From Xestospongia muta (lineage: Eukaryota > Porifera > Demospongiae > Haplosclerida > Petrosiidae), in the NCBI GenBank assembly GCA_963693285.1, contig OY848918.1:18542047-18606046 (forward strand): 64,000 bases of DNA. Reading direction: 5' to 3'. The stretch's first letter is position 1. The number at the start of each line of letters is the position of its first letter. This document shows positions 46,624 to 59,324 of the stretch, piece after piece. Under the pieces are notes generated by a model, which saw only the letters and a list, made by a program, of their open reading frames with translations, searched no databases and had not been told where the DNA came from. A program made the translations under genes and the position numbers.

Positions 46624-47800
46624 TTGTGGTCTAATATAAAAAAAATCCCAGAAACTTTGAAATGTCATTTGGATAAAGGGTACTCTATCTGTGTAACCTT
46701 TTTTGATATAACTAAAGCATTTAACTCGGTTCCACATCAATCCCTTCTTGATGTACTTTTTTCACTTGACATTCCTCATTACCTTATGGTTTGGCTTCAA
46801 AGCTATCTTACACTTCGATCTCAGCAGGTTGTTGTTAATGGCTGTTCCTCTTCTAAGTCTACTGTCTTATCTGGCATTCCTCAAGGCTCGAATCTTGGAC
46901 CACTTCTCTTCATTTTGTATGTGAATGACATATTCCAGTTACCTTTCTCCTCAACTTCATCCATCATCCTATATGCTGATGATCTCCTCCTATCATGTCC
47001 CTTCAAATCATCCTATGAATTCTCACTTGCACAATCTAACTTTAATATTCTCTCTTCCTGGGTCAAATCTAAACACCTAACTATTATAATCACTCGAAAA
47101 CTAAATACATGATCATTTCCAGGAAGTATCCTACATCCTTTACTACTCTTCCTTTTTTTCCTTGATGGATCACCTCTTGAATTAGTCTCTTCATTTAAGT
47201 ACCTAGGTATTACTCGAACCTCTAACCTCTCCCGATCTACTCACATCAATGAAACCTCTTTTAAGGCCAAGAAACTGCTTGGTTACAAGTATCGTCAATT
47301 TTACTTTAATTCTTCTTTTGTTCTTATTAAATTGTATTTGACATTAATCCTCCCCATCCTTATGTACAGCTTCTTTGTTTGGATCCATATTCCATTTCTA
47401 ACATCAACAAATTGGAAAAAATGCAACATTTTGCCCTAAAACTCTGCAGTCAAAATTGGACCTCTCATTATCCTCTACTTTTAAAACTCTTCAATCTTCC
47501 TTCTCTATCCTCCCGTAGAACAACATCCAAGCTTGTCCTTTTATACAAGTTCATGTTTAGTAAGCTCTCCATTCCTGCTGGCTCTTTTTTCATTTCAAAA
47601 CCAGTCCTCTTATAATTTATGTTCTTCCCACCTTTTAAACCTGAATCTGCCCTTCTACAGATCTTCTACTACCCTTAACTAATTCCTTACCAGTCCTTTC
47701 TCCCTGTGGAATTCCCTTCCCTCATCATTCAATGATCTCAACTCTGCAGTTCAAGCAAAATATTTCTTATTTACTTTAGAATTATCAGGAATATAGCATA
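46624..47800 (+). mobile_element. Non-LTR retrotransposon fragment: reverse transcriptase and thumb
   Basis: The open frame 46,624-47,112 includes VTFFDITKAFNSVPHQSLL, SGIPQGSNLGPLLFILYVND and ILYADDLLL, the catalytic blocks of LINE reverse transcriptase (YADD is the active site). Downstream the protein continues in other frames (SKTKYMIISRK, LVSSFKYLGI, LIKLYLTLILPILMYS, then INKLEKMQHFALKLCSQNW). At least three frameshifts are visible: just before the SKTKY segment (near 47,090), at a T run near 47,155, and at the TGGATCC near 47,382. The 5' part with the endonuclease is missing, as usual for 5'-truncated LINE insertions. The family resembles the jockey/CR1-like group, but I cannot assign it firmly. 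Inactive. Confidence 0.85.
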
Positions 47801-47804
47801 CATA

Positions 47805-50420
47805 TTGTTCATATTTATCATTCATTCACCTGTTAATATCATCACTTATCACAAATCCTTCACCTCCTATTTTATTTTATTCTATTGTTTTTGATGCTCT
47901 TTATATTAGCTTTGCTATTGAGTGTCTTTTGTGTTTTAATTAAAAAAATAGCTTGTCCTGATAAAGAAGGGTTAGATCATCTCAAGGAGAATAATACAGT
48001 CGATGATATAGCTGTGTTGTTATGTTTTGTAGCTATGACAATGTGAAGGTTTTTGAGTTGGTAATGAGATGAATTAAAGTATCTATTGTCATTATCCCAA
48101 GACTAGATATCAGTCGTTGTAGTTAGCTCAATGACATTATTAATATAAGTACTAGACCAATGTAGATACATATAGAATTGTGTAATGGCATTTGTAAACA
48201 ATCAGAAGCCCTGTTTACATAGTACATATATAGTACATGAGTTTGTAAACCTAATGGTACAATTGAGTGTAAACTGGTTATCAAATTTGTTAACTTGGCA
48301 TACAGACTGTGTAAACTAGTTGAAAATAGAGTAATTTACAATCCTTATACACTAGTATTGTTAATACCACATAAACAATCCTTTCGATTGAGAGAATACA
48401 TGATTGCTTCTTTGTTTTAGATAAGCCTTTGGAACAAGTTTATGATAACCTGTAAAAAATAGTGACCTTTATATTATAAAGTATATTGCAATAACTATTT
48501 ACAAAAGTTATAGAATGCCTTTTAATGAAATCAGTACCATTGTTAGTAATAACAACAAGAGGTTCTTTCATGTGAAAATAAGTACATGTAATTATATAAT
48601 AGTAATGAGTGTAATACATGATTATCAATAAACTGATGTACACTAATAGGGAGTTGTAAAATTGTGACATGTAGAGAAAGAAGTGCGTGTGACATTAAAC
48701 AATTCACATATGTCTTATTATTAGCAAGTAGATGAATGATAAATAGATTTGTTTAATTTAAATGTCTTTTTCTGTTTGTGCCATAGATTTGTTGTCAGTC
48801 AATTTGGAACATTTGGTAGCAATGTTGATAATTATTGAACTCAACTTCTTGTAATATTCCCTTTTTCATTTTTTATTGAAGTTCTTGCTTGCTTTCTTGA
48901 GTTTTAGTTTATTCCATTGAAAAAGAAACATGTTATATTAACATAGATTGTTAATGTAATAAACTATTTAATAATAATTTATTATGTTCAATTTTATATG
49001 TTATAACAAGCACATTGTTTTAAGTTAAAATAAAATATTGTTTCATTCTATAATTGTCAGTTTGCATAATTTCATTGAAAAAAAGTAATTTGTTATATTA
49101 ACATAAATTGCTAAAGCAGCAAACTATTATAATGACAGTAATGTGTTACAGTAACCTTTATAATTTATAACAAAGGTATCACTGAAAGGGATATATAAAA
49201 TACTGGATCATCAAAAGGATTTAACATTTTTAAATAAAGTATAGAAATGCAATAAAGGATTGTTATACAAAATAGAAATCACTTAGTTATAAGAAAATTG
49301 AAGTAGGCTGAAAAAGTTTGTTCGTGTATATCAAACACATTACTGAATGTACATGCAACAGAGTAAAGATTGAACTGTTGGGATATGTAAAAAATGTCAT
49401 GTTCTTTAAAATACTCTTCATTTGCCCATTATTCCCATGCCCTTTTCAGAGCCGAGTTTGGAGTTAAATGAATTGCATGCGTCAAAGATACCTTTGACCT
49501 CACCATGTTTGACTTAGGTTTAGTTGACTATAATATTTGAGTTGATTGCAAGGTAGGTAGGTAGAATGTCACAGAAACAGCATGAGACTTTGTATAAGGG
49601 TCTGCATTGCTTAGATTGAGCATGTTTGATTGTGTACAAGTGTATTGTCCTGTCTATGCCTTATACCTGACTATGTTAACAGGTATGATGATGTAGAAAT
49701 AAATGATTGTTAACTGTGTGAAACAATTTGTTCAACTATCATATAGAATAAATTTTCTTATAGTTTTTGAGCATATGATACTTCTTAAAACAAGGATGTA
49801 TACAAAGATGAATATCACATAATGTCACATTTGATGTTGGTTTGTTTTCTGTTACCAGATTGTCTTCTACTGCATACTTTACAGCCTCTTTTTAAGCTGA
49901 GGAGTGGAAAAATGACCACTCACTTATAACAAATTTGTTTGCAGAGTAAGACATTCTCACTGCATTCTTATGTTAACAGTATAAACAGCTATATATAACA
50001 GGAGAAATAACTCTTAATTGATTTGCTGGTATAAAACATTACTAACAATTATTTCACATAAAATTATTTATTTAATCACATTTTCAAAATGATGGACTGA
50101 TGCACATAATACTGTAGTGACAAGTTTATAAATATTATGATTTTTGTAGTAAAAATGTGAAACACCTCTTGATTTATAATACATTTAACTGTTTATTGAC
50201 ATGTCAAATTTTAAAACATACCTTTTATGTTGCCTACATGTAGCAGCTATTATGTAGTACTGCTAGGAGGTGTATCTGTAATAATATGAGATATTATGGA
50301 AATTATAATGCATAAAAGTGAAGTGAAAAGATAGTACTACAACAATTAATTTTTTAAACAGATTAGTGTTACTTAAAATGACATGCACTAGCATATTATT
50401 GCAATATATATTAATAACAT
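47805..50420. other. AT-rich stretch between LINE fragment and copy B
   Basis: It may include the 3' tail of the LINE to about 47,960. The rest is AT-rich with no coding signal. If copy B had exons after the donor at 50,422, they would lie here, but I could not find one. At 48,900-49,160 a weak duplication ('atattaacata.attg' and 'gcaaactatt'-like strings) occurs. Confidence 0.4.
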
Positions 50421-50422
50421 AC

Positions 50423-50700
50423 TTGAGTCTTTGACAAGATATTGACAAATTTCATTGGCAAGTGATTTATTTTGTAGAGGACCACCTACGACATCAATGA
50501 TATTATCCCAAGTTGCTGGAGTTGGCTCATTATCCAACCAATTTTATAGCATTTTTGACATCTTTACTTGGTCAGAGGAAGTAAAATGACACAACCCTCA
50601 ATAGTGTTAGGGTCAACTCCTAGTAGATCTACTATTTCTTGCCACTTTGCATTTACAGAAAAATGAAGGCTGAGGAGTTTATGCTTCTCTGTTTTGTTGT
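50423..50700 (-). pseudogene. Copy B: death-domain exon, disrupted
   Basis: After an acceptor TTTCACAG (50,701-50,702) the frame reads HKLLSLHFSVNAKWQEIVDL, then LGVDPNTIEGC. It then needs a two-base shift (an extra GT in TTGTGT near 50,590) to continue with FTSSDQVKMSKML, a TAA at 50,544-50,546, then NWLDNEPTPATWDNIIDVVG and ANEICQYLVKDSS, ending at a donor-like CAA|GTATGT. This is a complete death-domain outline (W in helix 1/2, TW.N.I in helix 5) with two lesions. It differs from the death domain of gene A but resembles the relic at 1.7-1.9 kb. The phase matches the end of the copy B GTPase exon. Confidence 0.7.
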
Positions 50701-50704
50701 CTGT

Positions 50705-51128
50705 GAAATTATTAATAAAACAAAAGGAGCAAACATAATTAATAGCAACATACAGTAAGAACATATTGTTAATAATCTCTTAGTAAAAGAGGTAACAGTT
50801 GATAAGGTGCTATATAGCTACATGAAGGCATGGCTGTATATTGATATTTTGTCACATTGTTTATATTTTTCTGCAAAGGACTCTTTAAAAGATGATTGGT
50901 TTTATTACAATATTTAAATAATGGTTATCTAAATAAATTACTGTTTCTCATATTTTCATCAGGACAAATGACATGTTTGCATTCACAACAATTTCATAAT
51001 TGCCTCTTGACAGGTGGTATAATATTTTACATGTAAATACAGTTTTAGGTATGCAGGTAAGTTAATGCAAACATTCCTTAAGCTTCAGCAGAATTTTTGT
51101 ACACAAAAGTTCAAGTAAGTAAATACTA
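50705..51128. other. Copy B intron
   Basis: An AT-rich intron between the GTPase and death-domain exons of copy B. No gene seen, and no obvious similarity to the gene A intron at 9,997-10,580. Confidence 0.5.
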
Positions 51129-51130
51129 AC

Positions 51131-53214
51131 TTTGTAATTGTAGTTTCTCTACAGCCACACCCTGTGCAATCCAAGGTAATTGTCGTAAATGATCAATATC
51201 TGCTATTAGTCGAGGATTTCTACAGCAAGTAAGTATCTTCTTCTTGTCATCCGGACAACAAAGATGATTGGAAGAAGAACATATTGAGCAATAGAAATGT
51301 TCCTGAGGTGATGAAAGAATTCGCTTATACTGAAACTTTTTAACAATATCTCCAATGCCTTCGACAACAGCATTTCGAACAGCTGAGCAATTTTCTGAAG
51401 GGCCACTGTAGTAGATATCTACAGAGTAGATACCATCAACAAGCAAAACTCCTCCTCCTAAATCCAGACACAATAACTAGATAGCATTAAAATATTGTAG
51501 TAGTTGCTCTGAAGGCTCATCAGATGTTGGAGGTCGATAAAGATCAAAAATTGGTGACTTTTGTCGCTTAACAAGATTAACAGCTAGAGCAGGAAAGTTT
51601 CTTTGAGGTACAGGCTTCATATCCCAAGTTAAAACAAGAACATCTGTGACTTTTGTAAAGGAGCTTGTTACATTCTCCAAGTTAGAAGTAGTAGGTAAAA
51701 CAAAGGGTAAAAAGAACTTTCCTTTCTCTGGTAAAGGAGCAATAATGAAGATATCCTCCATTACCTTCAAGAAGTCATCTGCAGTAAAATCAAGTGAGAA
51801 ACGATCAGGGAGGCAATTGAGTAGCTTACGTGTAAAAATACCTTTAACTTTGTGTTGAAGATGAGGATTGCTTAGAACAACTATATTCATTTTTTCCAAG
51901 TATGTCACAGCATCAGCAAAAGAAATAATGATTACTTCTGAAAGCTTACTAAAAGGGGCTGAGGATGAAGGAAAACCACATTGGGCAATACAGCTGGAAA
52001 ATACAAAAAAATGGTTAAATAGTGATAGTAAAGTAATGAAGCTTCAATGTCTTTCCGATCCATCTCAAGAGTCAACCCTATTCTTAAGCATTCTCTTTTA
52101 TTGACAACCATCGACTTGGTAATTTTCTGAAGATCCTCTAATTCGAGCTTAAACAAGAACCATCATGCTGGAATTTCTGCCTCAATGTAAGATCAGGACA
52201 CAATTGTGCAAATTCTCTCTGCAATTTTCATTTCTGGCTCACCTCTGGCTGTTGTGTTGAAAGGAAATATTATCTCCTTTTTAGCTTCACAGAAATTCAC
52301 ATCCACTCCTCTGGATTGACTTAAGGTAGACCACAAACGAACATTCTTGACTTCCAATGACTCGCACACACATTCCGTTATTTTATCAAAAAACGTCCCA
52401 AGAACAAGAAGGAAAGGCTCTGGATGTGAAAACGTAACTTAAATTTTGCGCAAATCAGGCTGATCTATGGATGCTAGTGAATGAAAAGATGACTCAAGTA
52501 GTTGTAAATTAGTAATTTCTCACTCTACTGGGGCTCCAATCTCTCGACCCTTAAAGCTAAAAACAAAATTTGGCTTTTCTTCAAGCTTCTCATTTAGCTT
52601 TTGTGTGAGAATATTAACCAGACTGTAGCGTAATATTGCGGGAGCAATACCCATAAAGGCTGCTTCTCCACCTGAATCTACACAGTAAATCCAATGAGAG
52701 TTAAATAGCTCAGGAGATTCTTTTACAGTAGGCATGATCTCAGCAATCTCATTTACTGTTTGTGAGACAGGTGGAGATGTCGGCTTTGAAGGAGAAACTG
52801 AGGTTACTTGATTGAGGTCTGGTGACGTTTCTTCTTGTGAACCATCATCATCAGATAAACTGTTACTATCCTCATGTTGTGCAGTGGATTCAACAGGAGA
52901 AGATGCAACTCCAATTTTAATGGCTTTGGCAATCATACATTTTACATATGGAGTATTAATTTCTTCCCAAAATTGACTGGTAAAAGAAGAATCGGGTGAA
53001 TCATTTCCTACAATGAGACTTGCAGTCTCTATTCTTCTTACTTCAGGAGCAGTAGCTACAGAGGTGCTATGATGAAGGGTAGGTGGTGGGAGATTTAATA
53101 AAAGTTTCATGATAGATGATTTTCCTGTCCCAGGAGCTCCAGACAGTGATAACTTAGAGTATTTGCATCAAATTCGGCTTTCTTTGAGTGCCTTGTAAAG
53201 TAAACCAGTATAAT
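51131..53214 (-). pseudogene. Copy B: Roc/COR-like GTPase exon, decayed
   Basis: It aligns along its whole length with the gene A exon at 10,582-12,660 at about 90 percent by eye, but is broken. In minus-strand order: TGA at 53,168-53,170 (CGA in A), TGA at 52,520-52,522 (CGA in A), TAA at 52,439-52,441 (CAC in A), TGA at 52,163-52,165 (CGA in A), a one-base deletion in the A run near 51,951, and TAG at 51,477-51,479 (CAA in A). The P-loop GAPGTGKSS is kept, but the switch motif is DSGGE where A has DSGGQ. The 3' end also differs: after PWI the sequence diverges from A (AQGVAVEKLQLQ) and ends at a donor-like AAA|GTTAGT. It cannot encode the GTPase module. Confidence 0.9.
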
Positions 53215-53216
53215 CT

Positions 53217-53837
53217 ATAAAGCAAAAGAGGAAAATTATTATATAACTATTGCTGTGATACTGTATAACACTATATGGTATCCTTCATATTGGTATAGTA
53301 CTGGTACACTCATGATTAAGAATTGCATTGTCAACTGGTATGAATGTATGATGTCATAGCATTGTATTGTATGAGTTTCTGTAGTTTATGATTTGATGAA
53401 TGGAATGTCAATTAACTTCAAAACATGTTAGAAATTAATCTATTTATTATAACTGACATATCTTTAACAGTCAAAACAATGATTTCTTAATAACTTTCAA
53501 TAAGTTACCAAACAATATCACTGTAGTTAATATTTTGTTTGAGTTGTTATTAATACAGTACATTTTCATATGACTACTTTCAATATAATTTATACATACA
53601 TATGTTACTAGTGAAGTCAAGACAAGTGTTTGATCATAGTACTGAATGTTTGCTTGTAATCCTTGATTATCAGTTTGTACAGATTGTATAGTCATGTATA
53701 AAGTGACACTTTAATTACTAGCAGTATACATCATGTTTCTAGGTTATATTATTATCATTGTATTGACATTTATTGTAAGTACATTCTAATATATAGAAAA
53801 TAACAATGAACTACATTAGTATAGAACTATACACTGA
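53217..53837. other. Copy B intron (homologous to 12.66-13.29 kb)
   Basis: Direct counterpart of the gene A intron, high similarity with small indels. No gene seen. Confidence 0.65.
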
Positions 53838-53838
53838 C

Positions 53839-54022
53839 CGTGTAGTGACTTGTCTATTAGTTGAAGAATTTTCTTTTTATTTATATCATCAGGTTCTACC
53901 ATGTCAGCAGGTGTTTGGCCCTTATTATTGTTTATGGTGGCATCTGCACCACATAACAGTAATATTTCAACACATTCTACATTTCCTTTATGACAGGCAT
54001 CATGTAAGGGGCTAAGTCCATT
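53839..54022 (-). CDS. Copy B ankyrin exon (repeat plus linker)
   Basis: Counterpart of gene A exon 13,294-13,474. It reads NGLSPLHDACHKGNVECVEI, then LLCGADATINNNKGQTPADM. It is intact, without stops, with acceptor ACATAG and a donor ACG|GTCAGT in phase 1. HKGN is closer to the ankyrin consensus (GN before the second helix) than the SQEK of gene A. It is listed as CDS because nothing in it is broken, although the GTPase exon next to it is dead. Confidence 0.65.
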
Positions 54023-54024
54023 CT

Positions 54025-56170
54025 ATGTGATAAAAGAAATTATAGTAAGAAGAACATGAAAGACTTTATACTATAGCATTATAATGTAATCATTACAAAA
54101 TTATGTAATAAAATATAATGTAGGGAATATACTAAATTGATATAACGCTAACATTTATGTTCTTCCAGTCATATTATTACAATTGTCTAACATATGATGA
54201 TCTATACTATGTCTTATGCTTGAATAGTGGGAAGGGGATTTAAAAACATCTTTAAATTTTCAATGCATACAGTTTCACATATATATTGTACAATACTACA
54301 CTTCAAGGAAGTGCATGAAATATTGTAGATTAAACATTCAATGTAAACTATTTACAGGAATGTATGAAAGTATATATAATGCTACAAAGGAGTGTATCAT
54401 AATATAACTTAAATTAGCACACGAAATATCTGGTAGTGACAATATTGAGTGAAATACTTTGTAAGTGATGTCTACTGTTGATTATGCTGAACACTGGCAG
54501 GAGAATCAGTTATCATCACAACAAAGATGCCAGTATAGTTATATAAAATGTTAGAATTAATACAAGCAGTAGTTTGTGAAGATCACTCATATATCATGTT
54601 GTAAGAAGTCATTAACAATCAGAAGAATCTATTATACAAGTGTAATCTAATTCTCTCAATCTAATATCAGAGCTTATTTTTACAAGTAATAAACAGTATC
54701 CTAGTATATTTACTATGTTATCACTTAGAATGTTAAACCATTTAGCTTATATTATAGAATAAACATAGTGATGACACTAACAATAATTATAATTAGTGCT
54801 AGGGTTATAGTAAAAACAGACATGTTGTTTATATTGTGTGATATGTCATTCTAGCTTATATCTGGTATTACTAGGACCTCATACATTGTAATAGTAGGTA
54901 GTGGTTGAATGTACATAAACAAATAGACAAAGCTCAAGTGGTATGCTGTCATTATTCTATCTTTTTACTTAATTTTGCATATCTCCTTCTGTAGTAAGGC
55001 TCTTGTATCTTCTAGAACCCAAAGCCACTTACTGTCTCTAAATTTATCAGGAAGTTGAAGACAGAAGCTACAAATTTCGTAATGCCAACAGACAACCAAT
55101 GTCTGAGTCCATAGCATTGTTAAAGTACACTATCATACAATAATGATAACCTAGTCTACTATATCACTGATTGTTAGAGCTATGAAATGCTCTAAAGGTA
55201 TCTCAACATAACTCTTTATGATTAATTGTTTGATTTTACCAAGACCTATATAACTAGAGGAAAGAGCCTTTAGCTTAACAAACAACTGATGTAATAATGA
55301 TTACATTATCAGCACTAATAATAATCAGAGTTATTAGAGTATTTCTTGTTTTAGTTTCTTAATACTGATTACATGATAAAATGATCAATGTTAGATGATC
55401 AAATAACAAGTAGATATACAATTGTAAACACATTAGTACTATACTACACAGTGAAGCAATGATTTCCTTATAATATCTGACACTAGCAAACATATTTCAA
55501 TTATATCCCTTAGTTGGCAGATGTGATGAATATGTGATAACAATAATCATTAGGAATATCTTGATGTTAAAAATCAGTCACACAGCCTATACTGTAAACA
55601 TTTCTGGCTGTAACCATTAAAGCTTACATGTATTAGACTTCAAATGTTTATTATAAATGAAGGTACTACTTGTCTATCTATTGCAACTAAAATCAATTTG
55701 ATTTATGGATAGTAAATCTGTCAAAGTTCTCCCAAAATTCAGCTGACTAGATGATTGTTGCTGAATTTGAGACATAGAATTATATGTTAAGATTTCTTGG
55801 AGATACATTTCACCTATAATAGCTACAGCTATTTGAAAATTTCTAACCTTGTAACACAAAGCATTCTGTCAAAGGTAGTAATTTTCCGTTGTATGAGCTT
55901 TTGTGTTTTTGCTGAACACTTAAAGTCACATTGGTCACAATGCATCACCTTGCAAGGGTATAAATTAGCATTGTACTTTTGCAGGCACTATGTCATCTTG
56001 TGTTAATCATAGCTACTAAGGTAATCACATTCATCTGTGTAGTTATTACGAGTGTCCATATAACAACTTATAGGAGATAATTAAACCACAAAAATAATTA
56101 CATGATTAACAACAACATTACATACAAAATATAGTCATGTATAATAATATTTAAATAATGGAAATACTTA
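54025..56170. other. Copy B intron (homologous to 13.48-15.69 kb)
   Basis: Long counterpart of the gene A intron with many small indels. No gene seen. Open frames such as 55,797-56,006 overlap similar but unconserved frames in gene A and are not supported. Confidence 0.65.
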
Positions 56171-56171
56171 C

Positions 56172-56270
56172 TTTGTCAATGTGATCCAGTGATGCACCAG
56201 CTTTAATAAGTCTATGAATTGTTTCAGAATAGCCCCTGTAAGCAGCCAAGTGAAGAGGAGTATTCTTGTC
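56172..56270 (-). CDS. Copy B ankyrin exon
   Basis: A 99-base, phase-0 exon with donor AAA|GTAAGT. It reads KDKNTPLHLAAYRGYSETIH, then RLIKAGASLDHID. Intact. Counterpart of the gene A exon at 15,694-15,792. The acceptor here is ATGAAG where A has ATGTAG, still an AG but with a poorer context. Confidence 0.65.
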
Positions 56271-56274
56271 CTTC

Positions 56275-58300
56275 ATAAAGGATATGTCCGTATTTATAAT
56301 CAATTAACTTTAGAATATACAGCTACATCTAATGATACATTACGAAGGATAGGCAAAAATAACTCAATATGGTTTCACTAATATGTATAGGGAAATTAAT
56401 ACTCTATGTGTTGTCAGCAGTAGTATTCATGATAATGTTTGTCTTATTATTCCACATATGTTTATCTACAGGTTTACAATACAGTCTCATAATACAATAT
56501 ATGACAGTAAGTGATTTGTTAAGTACATGTTCCATAGAATTTACATTATTGACAAGTTATAACTAGTATATATCATACTATGCAACAGTTGTAAAATGTC
56601 TACACATGACATAATAACATTAGTATACACAATATCAAGTATTATATAGAAACAAAAGATCAATTATCAATATATATCAGGTAACCTTTACTATCTAATA
56701 ATGTGACCATTGACATGAATTTGTTACATTCATTCTATTGTTACATGACTTTACTGCACATATTAACATATTAATATTATGTAAACAATAAAAAGTTTAA
56801 TATTTAAATTTTATGTAAAAAAAATATTTGTTTAAACATAGTCAATTATGTAATATCTGATGTCTCTGCACAAGCTAAGGCACTTCAAACACTATGTGAC
56901 TATAGGATTAGTGATCTATATGACATGACAAGATCCAGTCTTGTGATTTATACTGTAAGCTAATGTAAATATGAACAATTAAACCACAACTTAATTGTTT
57001 TGTTATATACTCTTTGACAAAAAAGAAAAGATTTCCACAAGGCTTAGAGCCCTTGTGACCACGTATAAGGATAAGGATGTACTCAAGGCATAATTCATCC
57101 CATTAAAGTTTAGTTAATTGTAAGTTTGTTAGTATAATAGACTAATCTAAACAATCAACAGTCAGTACTTAGTTGTTTTATATTATTACTGATAATTGTC
57201 ATTGACATAGATATGACTAAGTGAAGAGACAAGGAGACACAAAAAATTTTGATAATTTGTTATAAAATTCTTTATGCTTTGTGACTTTGTTTGTTTCTGT
57301 ATGTGTTAATTCGTTATATGATATACATATAAAATGCAAAAATAAGTTGTTCTATATATGTGATAAAATCACACCGTGAACAAATAGTGCAATGGTTGGA
57401 TTAAAAAAGACTATGTAACAAATGTCTAAATATCTAGTCACACTCTCAGTACAGAGGAAGAGGTGTGGTTAGAGCCATTTAACTTATATAGGTTTGGGAT
57501 CGTCCTAGACTTTCAGAATGCTTTTGAATATATATATAGTAGGTTGTGCTTACTGTACACAGCATGCTGTCATTGTTTGAGTTTCTCTTCTTACTAATTA
57601 TATATGCATGTATGGGAGTGTCACAGAATGTCTAATCCCAAAAAATCTAATACTCAAATTGTCTAATCCCAAAATGTCTATAGAAAGTACTAACTGAACA
57701 AGGAGTCTAACCTCAATAAGCTCCAATAAACAGAGATTTACCCATAACAAATTGAAATTATGTCTGACTTTGCACTAGTTTATTGCAGCCTCTTGAGCTA
57801 CAATTTTTGGGCACTATTCTCCATGTATGTTACTTCCATGTATGGTACAGAGCTTATGGAGAAAAAGTACAAAACATGTGTCTAATATAAAATTACAAAG
57901 AAGCATATTTTATTAGACGCTTGATTCAAAAGACAGCAGCTATAATATTTGTACTGCTAAACTTTATATGAATAGCTTGGAATGCTATAACAGCAGATAT
58001 ACCAGATGATGATTGAGTGAAAGCATTTTATGAATATTTTGAAAACACTTGAATAAAGAGCTAATTTAAACCAAAAATGTTGAATTATTTAATTATAAAG
58101 GCCCATGAATTTAAACAAACAACATTTATCGTTGCCACAAAAGCTTATCTCACGTGTTCTAAGTTTTAAAATTCTTCCAGAGAAAGCAGGCAACTACAAA
58201 AATAACAATTAGTATATTAGAAGCAGATGAATCAGAGAGCAGACAGAAAGAAGGTTATGAAAACAGAGAAGAAGATGCAACTTTTACAATCAGAACTAAC
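56275..58300. other. Copy B intron / intergenic
   Basis: It begins with sequence shared with 15.8-16.4 kb; 56,985-57,230 is one of three copies of the 'ctttgacaa..aagaaaa' stretch. At about 57,625-57,680 a short direct repeat ('atgtctaatcccaaaa') occurs. No gene seen. Confidence 0.45.
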
Positions 58301-58778
58301 CAGTGGTGTATATGGTAATGGCATTGTGTAATTTTATTGAGAACTGAGAAAATGCGCCATTTCGAAAGTACTTGATGCAAACAATAGCAAATGTTTTTGT
58401 AACATCTCCTGATCCCTAAAAAAGGCTTCTGCGTTTTGCAATTAAACTGGGTGAGGCTCCTTATGGAGTCTTCCTTAAATGAAGAGTTTAATTAGCAATA
58501 ATCAAGCAATTAAGAATTCTTATCACTACTGCAGAATCTAACCATAGTTATTTGACAGTTGATGAAGGTGTGTAGCTATTGTAAATATGGACCTGAATAG
58601 GTTCAAAGTATTGTTATTTAAAAAAATAGAGGTGTGAAATTTCTGGTTAAAATGGCTAATTGTCAGCTGTGGAAGAGACAATTACATCAGTTATTTTGTT
58701 ATAGAAGGAATTCTGATTATTATCACCCTGGTATAGAACGGCGTAGTGATGCTTCTGATGATTAAGAACCTATTAGTC
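58300..58778. other. Unassigned stretch, possible retroelement trace
   Basis: No supportable gene. One plus-strand frame near 58,715 reads YYHPGIERRSDASDD, which could be a trace of pol, but it is too short to assign. At 58,779 similarity to 25,873 onward starts. Confidence 0.3.
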
Positions 58779-59223
58779 CCACTATTGACAATACCGTTTT
58801 CTTTGGAATCAGTTGATACTGTACAGAACTCCAGTGACCATAGTTATTCTCAATGAGTTCATAATTGTTTTCTCATTGAATGAATTGATGCCTATGATAC
58901 CATAGAGAACTCCAGTTATCATTGTTATGCTCAACAAGTATATAATCATTCTGAATGATTTTTAATAATTTTGCAATGTGTTCTATTTTATGTATTGTTT
59001 TAAGTGGAAGGGATGTCACATCTATGTTATGTGGGGTTTTGTTTTCCACATGCTCAATAATTTAGACTGATTTTGACTTTATGTTTTGTGTAATCCATAT
59101 ATAAAGTTATATGAGGTGACAAAACCACAATAACTACATAATTACATGAATTGATAGCAACATTGCATACAAAATACAGTTCTGTATAATCATGACAACA
59201 TGTTTAATAATGAAGAAACTTAC

Positions 59224-59322
59224 ATTGTTAATGGCATCCAGTGATGCACCAGACTTTATTAACACATCAACTACATGATTGTTGCCATAGTAAGCAGCTT
59301 TGTGAAGGGGAGTATCATTGAT
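59224..59322 (-). CDS. Copy B ankyrin exon (most upstream seen)
   Basis: A 99-base, phase-0 exon with acceptor TTATGTAG and donor AAT|GTAAGT. It reads INDTPLHKAAYYGNNHVVDV, then LIKSGASLDAINN. Intact and closer to consensus than its counterpart in gene A (26,306-26,404). Any further upstream exons of copy B must lie beyond those I could recognise; I found none up to the end of the window. Confidence 0.7.
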
Positions 59323-59324
59323 CT

